Assembly: GCA_031548325.1 (NCBI GenBank)
Contig: JAVBRE010000179.1
Span: forward strand, 1 to 34,382
DNA from: FLUQ01 sp031548325
Lineage (GTDB): Bacteria; Desulfobacterota; Desulfovibrionia; Desulfovibrionales; Desulfovibrionaceae
DNA length: 34,382 bases
Direction of reading: 5' to 3'
A program made the position numbers and the translations under genes. The notes under the pieces were generated by a model. The model saw only the letters and a program-made list of their open reading frames with translations, had not been told where the DNA came from and did no database searches. How positions within the stretch are numbered: position 1 is the stretch's first letter; each line of letters opens with the position of its first letter. Below are positions 31,356 to 34,382 of this stretch, one piece after another.

Positions 31356-32513
31356 CTACTTGCCGCTCAGGCCGCGCATTTTCAGAAGCTGGCGCAAAAA
31401 GAGCTGCACGCAGGCGGCTTCTTCATTGCGGTCGCGCGCTTTGAGCAGGGCCGCCAGTTCCAGGTAGATGTTGGGCACTTCTTCAAGACTGAGCGCCTTG
31501 CGGATAAAGCGTTCCGCCCGGTCATGCCGCCCGGCCAGCCGGGCGATGAGGGCGCGCAGAACCCACAGTTCCGCTATGTTGCCGTGGCGATTCACGGCGT
31601 GAGTCAGGCAGAGGGCCGCTTTTTCCAACTGTCCCGCGTTGGCGAAGGCGAGCGCCGTGTCCATGAACTGGTAATATTCGGCCTCGTCCGCCACATAGAC
31701 GGGCGCGGCGGGCAAGCTGCCGGTTCGCAGGGATTTTTCCAGCGCGGGCAAAAAACGCAGAACGGCCGTATCTTCTTCTACGTGAGCCCCGGCCTGGGCG
31801 TAGAAGGGGTCCAGGGTGCGGCGGCCCGCGTCGCCGATATCCGCCCGGCCTCGTGCCATCTTTTCTTCATAGTCCTGCTGTGAACGGTAAAAATAATGAT
31901 TGAGCCGGACTTTTTTCTGACGGGAAAAGGTGAAGGGCGCGGCCGGCGGCACGGGAAAATGGTCTTCGTTGACGCAGACCTCGCCGGGCGCAAGCTGAAA
32001 GGTATGCGGGGTGAGCACTGCCCGCGTGCGGGCGGGGCGGATGACGCTCTTGATGTGGATGGCGTGGGCGTGTTGTTCCAGCGGCAGCCGTTGGGTGTAG
32101 TTTTTGATGACCGGCCCGGCGGGGCGGCCCAGGTGCCCGCCGGAAGAAAACAGGGTCCAGGGTACGGCCAGGCCCGCGTATTCCTCAAATTCGGTCAGCA
32201 GAACCCGCAGGTCCGCGTCGCACACGGGGCAGAGAAATTCGTCCAGATCAATGAAGCCCATCCAGTTGCAGGCGGGGCCAAAGTCGTCCAGGCAGTTCTG
32301 ATAGGCCGCATTTTGCATGGCCTTGCCAGAAAGGCGTCGCACCGTGACCCGTTTGGCGTCCGCAAAGCCGGCCAGAGTGTCGCGCACGGGAATTTCGCTC
32401 ATGTTGTCATAAACATAAAAATGTTCCACGCCCGCAAGGGCGTGAAAAGTCAGCCACTCCCGTAAAAAAGGACTTTCGTCTCTGACGATGCAGCAAAGCG
32501 CGAAATAGTGCAT
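31356..32513 (-). CDS. Glycosyltransferase family 2/92-like protein with C-terminal TPR-like region
   Basis: 385 residues. The N-terminal domain (1-260) matches the DUF23/GT92-like group: FALCCIVRDESPFLREWLTF, GVEHFYVYDNMS, QNCLDDFG, and the metal-binding WMGFIDLDEFLCP (DLDEF 89-93). Later come NEDHFPV and VRLNHYFYRSQQDYEEKMAR, the family's closing His-Tyr segment. From about 290 to 380 there are TPR-like helical pairs (FMDTALAFANAGQLEKAALC, ELWVLRALIARLAGRHDRAE, PNIYLELAALLKARDRNEEA). The acceptor is unknown; the position just upstream of fliR on the same strand makes flagellin or cell-surface glycosylation plausible. It starts 8 bp after the metallo-hydrolase stop. Confidence 0.85.
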   Translation of the reverse strand: MHYFALCCIVRDESPFLREWLTFHALAGVEHFYVYDNMSEIPVRDTLAGFADAKRVTVRRLSGKAMQNAAYQNCLDDFGPACNWMGFIDLDEFLCPVCDADLRVLLTEFEEYAGLAVPWTLFSSGGHLGRPAGPVIKNYTQRLPLEQHAHAIHIKSVIRPARTRAVLTPHTFQLAPGEVCVNEDHFPVPPAAPFTFSRQKKVRLNHYFYRSQQDYEEKMARGRADIGDAGRRTLDPFYAQAGAHVEEDTAVLRFLPALEKSLRTGSLPAAPVYVADEAEYYQFMDTALAFANAGQLEKAALCLTHAVNRHGNIAELWVLRALIARLAGRHDRAERFIRKALSLEEVPNIYLELAALLKARDRNEEAACVQLFLRQLLKMRGLSGK

Positions 32514-32521
32514 ACCCTGCC

Positions 32522-33325
32522 TCACAGCACGATGCGGTCCAGATCGTTGGGAACCAGAAGCCTGCCCGCGTAAACTTCTCTGCCTTCGGCCGTGTACAAT
32601 TCTTTGCGCAAGGCAAGATTGTGGTCTTCGGTATGCCAGAGCACCAGATTTTCCACGCCGAAGCGGGCGGCCAGGGCGCAGGCTTCTCTGGCCGTGCCGT
32701 GGTGCTTTTCGTAAGGCTTGAAAACATCCCGCTGGCTGTGCAGGCAAAAAGCCTCGGACAAAAGCCAGGCGCTGTCCTTGACGTAACTTTCGCAACGCTC
32801 GTTATACGGCTCGTCGCCCAGAAAGCAGAGCTTTTTGCCGTTATGCAGACGCAACGTGAAGCCGAACTGTTTCTGCTTCGTGGATCTGATGTCGAAAAAA
32901 GTGGCGTCATAGTCCAGAATGCGCGCCGTTTCGCCGTCTTGCACAGCGCGGATTTCGATTTCTTTGTCCAGAAAGCGGGTCATGCCCGGCGTCAGGGTCA
33001 GACGCGCGATGGTCCGCAGGGTTCCGGCCAGTTCCTCGTGGCAGTGAATGGTGAAAGTCCCCTTGTAGTCGCCTCGGCCCATGAGCGTGGCGATTGCGCG
33101 GATGACCCAGACCATGCCGAAGATATGGTCCGTGTGGCTGTGGGTGGCAAAGGCGTGGCGGATGCCGGCCCAGGGGATGCCCGCCTGGTCAATGCGGCCG
33201 AGAATGCCGTTGCCGCCTCCTCCGTCCACAAGAAAATAATCCGCGCCGTTTGTAAGGGCGAAACAGGTGTTGTAGCAGTGCACGGCAGAAGCGTTGCCGG
33301 TGCCGAGAACGATCAGTGTTTCCAT
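32522..33325 (-). CDS. Metallo-beta-lactamase-fold hydrolase, RNase Z-like
   Basis: 267 residues. The di-zinc motif HSHTDH lies at 62-67, with further ligands Asp171 (FLGDEPYNE), a His in EKHHGTA (208-209) and His231 (VLWHTED). The N-terminus METLIVLGTGNA and FLVDGGGGN are typical of the RNase Z / ElaC branch. However, it lacks a recognisable tRNA-binding exosite arm, so tRNA 3' processing is uncertain and another phosphodiester or small-molecule hydrolysis is possible. ATG 33325 is selected; the frame is open far upstream but overlaps purC on the other strand. Divergent from purC across 94 bp and cotranscribed with the glycosyltransferase. Confidence 0.88.
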   Translation of the reverse strand: METLIVLGTGNASAVHCYNTCFALTNGADYFLVDGGGGNGILGRIDQAGIPWAGIRHAFATHSHTDHIFGMVWVIRAIATLMGRGDYKGTFTIHCHEELAGTLRTIARLTLTPGMTRFLDKEIEIRAVQDGETARILDYDATFFDIRSTKQKQFGFTLRLHNGKKLCFLGDEPYNERCESYVKDSAWLLSEAFCLHSQRDVFKPYEKHHGTAREACALAARFGVENLVLWHTEDHNLALRKELYTAEGREVYAGRLLVPNDLDRIVL

Positions 33326-33351
33326 GGGCCGATTATGCCCGCAATGGGGAC

Positions 33352-33380
33352 TTGAAGGCAACCCCGCTTTGGCATACAAA
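33352..33380 (+). promoter_or_regulatory. Candidate purC promoter
   Basis: TTGAAG (33352-33357), 17-bp spacer, TACAAA (33375-33380), 39 bp before the purC ATG. Each hexamer matches 4 of 6 consensus positions. No PurR-like box is evident. Confidence 0.35.
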
Positions 33381-33419
33381 ACTTCATCTTTTTCAAACGT
33401 ATTGTCAAAGGACGAAAGC

Positions 33420-34127
33420 ATGAGCGGGAAATTGCTGTATAGAGGAAAAACCAAAGACGTATATGAAGACGGACCGGAAACGGCGCGCCTGGTGTTTACC
33501 GACCGGGTGACGGAAAACCTGCAGGGTGAAGTGGACCCCGGCGGCAACCAGGTCAGCGAAAAATTGCTGCCCGGCACGGGGCTGGCCTGCCTGACCATGA
33601 CGGCCGCCGCTTTTGCCGAACTGGCCGGACAGGGTTTTCCCACCCACATGGTCTCGTATGACGTCGCGACCTGCTCCATGATCGTGCGTAAAGCCCAAAC
33701 TCTGGGTTCGGGCCTGGAATGGGTGGCTCGCTGGGTGGGCACGGGCAGTTTTGTGCGCCGCTTCAAAAGCGTGCCCGGCGTGCATGACGGCATGCGTTTT
33801 CCCTCTCTGGTCACGGAAATCACCATTAAGGACGACGCCGGGCAGGACCCCATGATCGACGCCAGCGCCGTGGTGGCGCTCGGCATTCTCTCCCGAACGG
33901 AAATGGACGAACTGTCGGCTCTGAACCGCAAGGCCATGCAGGCCATCCACGCTTTGTTCAAGGCCAAAGGGCTGGATCTTTGGGACATCAAGATCGAATG
34001 GGGCCGGGACGCGACCACGGGCGGACTGATGCTTATCGACGAAGTGTCGGCCAACGGCTGCCGGGCCTTTGACCTTGCCACCGGCAAAAAGGTCGCGGGC
34101 GCGGAATTGTCGCAGCGCTTCGCGTAA
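33420..34127 (+). CDS. purC: Phosphoribosylaminoimidazole-succinocarboxamide synthase
   Basis: 235 residues. It joins CAIR and aspartate with ATP to give SAICAR in purine synthesis. The N-terminal LLYRGKTKDVYEDG and FTDRVTENLQGE match the family's ATP-binding start. EWVARWVGTGSFVRRF corresponds to the RNxxxGSLxxR segment, and DLWDIKIEWG to the VDFKLEFG motif. The usual EISPDxxR signature reads DEVSANGCRAFD, with Pro-Asp replaced by Ala-Asn, so this is a divergent member and activity should not be taken for granted. AAAGGACG precedes ATG 33420; upstream frame extensions have no homology. Confidence 0.82.
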   Translation: MSGKLLYRGKTKDVYEDGPETARLVFTDRVTENLQGEVDPGGNQVSEKLLPGTGLACLTMTAAAFAELAGQGFPTHMVSYDVATCSMIVRKAQTLGSGLEWVARWVGTGSFVRRFKSVPGVHDGMRFPSLVTEITIKDDAGQDPMIDASAVVALGILSRTEMDELSALNRKAMQAIHALFKAKGLDLWDIKIEWGRDATTGGLMLIDEVSANGCRAFDLATGKKVAGAELSQRFA

Positions 34128-34132
34128 AAGTG

Positions 34133-34262
34133 CCGGAGAGGGCGCTGTCTTCTCCGGACCTCTCCCGGCAGGGGATTTGTCCCCTGCACCCCGATAGCGA
34201 AAAAATCCGCGCCATGCGTGGATTTTTTCGCTATTACAGGGTCAAGGGGCTTAAAGCCCCTT
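34133..34262. terminator. Row of hairpins between convergent purC and araC-type gene
   Basis: Four stem-loops: CCGGAGA/TCTCCGG (34133-34157); GCAGGGGA-tttg-TCCCCTGC (34168-34187); a 15-bp perfect stem from ATAGCGAAAAAATCC to its complement (34194-34234), extended inward by four more pairs; and AAGGGGCT-taa-AGCCCCTT (34244-34262). The third has A-runs and T-runs in the stem, so it acts as a terminator on both strands. Confidence 0.75.
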
Positions 34263-34269
34263 GCGGGGC

Positions 34270-34300
34270 GCGGGGCAGAGCCCCGCATTTTTATTTTCCT
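34270..34300 (+). terminator. Intrinsic terminator downstream of purC
   Basis: GCGGGGC-aga-GCCCCGC (34270-34286) followed by ATTTTTATTTTCC. A GC-rich stem with a T-rich tail in the plus direction, overlapping the last codons of the minus-strand AraC-type gene. Confidence 0.75.
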
Positions 34301-34382
34301 CTGTTTTTTCTATACTGCAACGGACTCTGCCCGGTGGCCTGCCTGAAGCGGGTGGCAAAATAGCCGGAATTGGCGAAACCCA
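34291..34382 (-). CDS. AraC-family transcriptional regulator, C-terminal fragment (cut by window edge)
   Basis: The minus strand from the window end encodes GFANSGYFATRFRQATGQSP then LQYRKNRGK and a TAA stop (34291-34293). This is the second helix-turn-helix of AraC/XylS proteins (consensus GFxxxxYFxRxFKxxxGxxPxxYR). About 30 residues are visible; the rest lies beyond the window. Convergent with purC. Confidence 0.85.
   Translation of the reverse strand, partial: GFANSGYFATRFRQATGQSPLQYRKNRGK

Noticed and set aside
33326..34288. Extension of the metallo-hydrolase frame upstream to 34288 on the minus strand
   Set aside because: It runs antisense to purC; MBL-fold homology starts at METLIVLGTGNA (33325).
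1..34382. tRNA, rRNA, CRISPR array, prophage or complete insertion sequence
   Set aside because: Intergenic spaces were read on both strands; no cloverleaf, no regularly spaced direct repeats, no integrase or transposase reading frame was found.

Overview
The window looks like a chromosomal segment of a sulfate-reducing deltaproteobacterium of the Desulfovibrionaceae (Desulfovibrio sensu lato). The reasons are the high GC content, the hom / shikimate kinase / aroC neighbourhood, the flagellar export block running fliR-flhB-flhA-flhF-flhG-fliA-cheY-fliL, and the style of the individual proteins. This assignment comes from recognising families and gene order; no database search was run. No rRNA, tRNA, CRISPR array, complete IS element or prophage is visible.

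Region 1 (1-4415) is housekeeping: greA and hom on the minus strand, then aroL and aroC on the plus strand from a divergent promoter region. A decayed 3' remnant of an aminotransferase gene lies directly upstream of hom. A 147-bp dispersed repeat abuts the aroC stop codon. A second copy sits in inverted orientation after the gene ending at 20415.

Region 2 (4416-14494) is the accessory-looking part. It holds a minus-strand pair: a membrane-embedded LuxR-type regulator, and a secreted M20-peptidase-like protein that has lost four of its usual metal or catalytic residues. Divergent from the pair is a 1819-residue autotransporter with about eighteen FxxN/GG-type repeats, preceded by an 11-G homopolymer. 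Hairpin-rich DNA follows the autotransporter, then sfsA, then a 131-bp nested inverted-repeat element between sfsA and the next operon.

Region 3 (14495-22500) is a plus-strand operon: a class I aminotransferase, pgi, an NtrB-like sensor kinase, an NtrC-like sigma-54 activator and a small amphi-Trp protein. After the second repeat copy come an alpha/beta hydrolase with a strong terminator and an unrecognised protein. The latter is preceded by a palindrome, a possible short upstream ORF and a G8 tract.

Region 4 (22496-33325) is entirely minus strand: a metallo-beta-lactamase-fold hydrolase, a glycosyltransferase with a TPR-like tail, and then ten flagellar or flagellum-associated genes. These cover export gate (fliR, flhB, flhA), placement and number (flhF, flhG), sigma-28 (fliA), chemotaxis output (cheY), fliL and two small uncharacterised proteins. 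Region 5 (33326-34382) has purC, a row of hairpins and terminators, and the 3' end of an AraC-family regulator cut by the window edge.

The best candidates for something undescribed are the secreted M20 pseudo-enzyme paired with a membrane LuxR regulator, the G11 tract before the autotransporter, and the two structured intergenic repeat types (4269/20414 and 14284).
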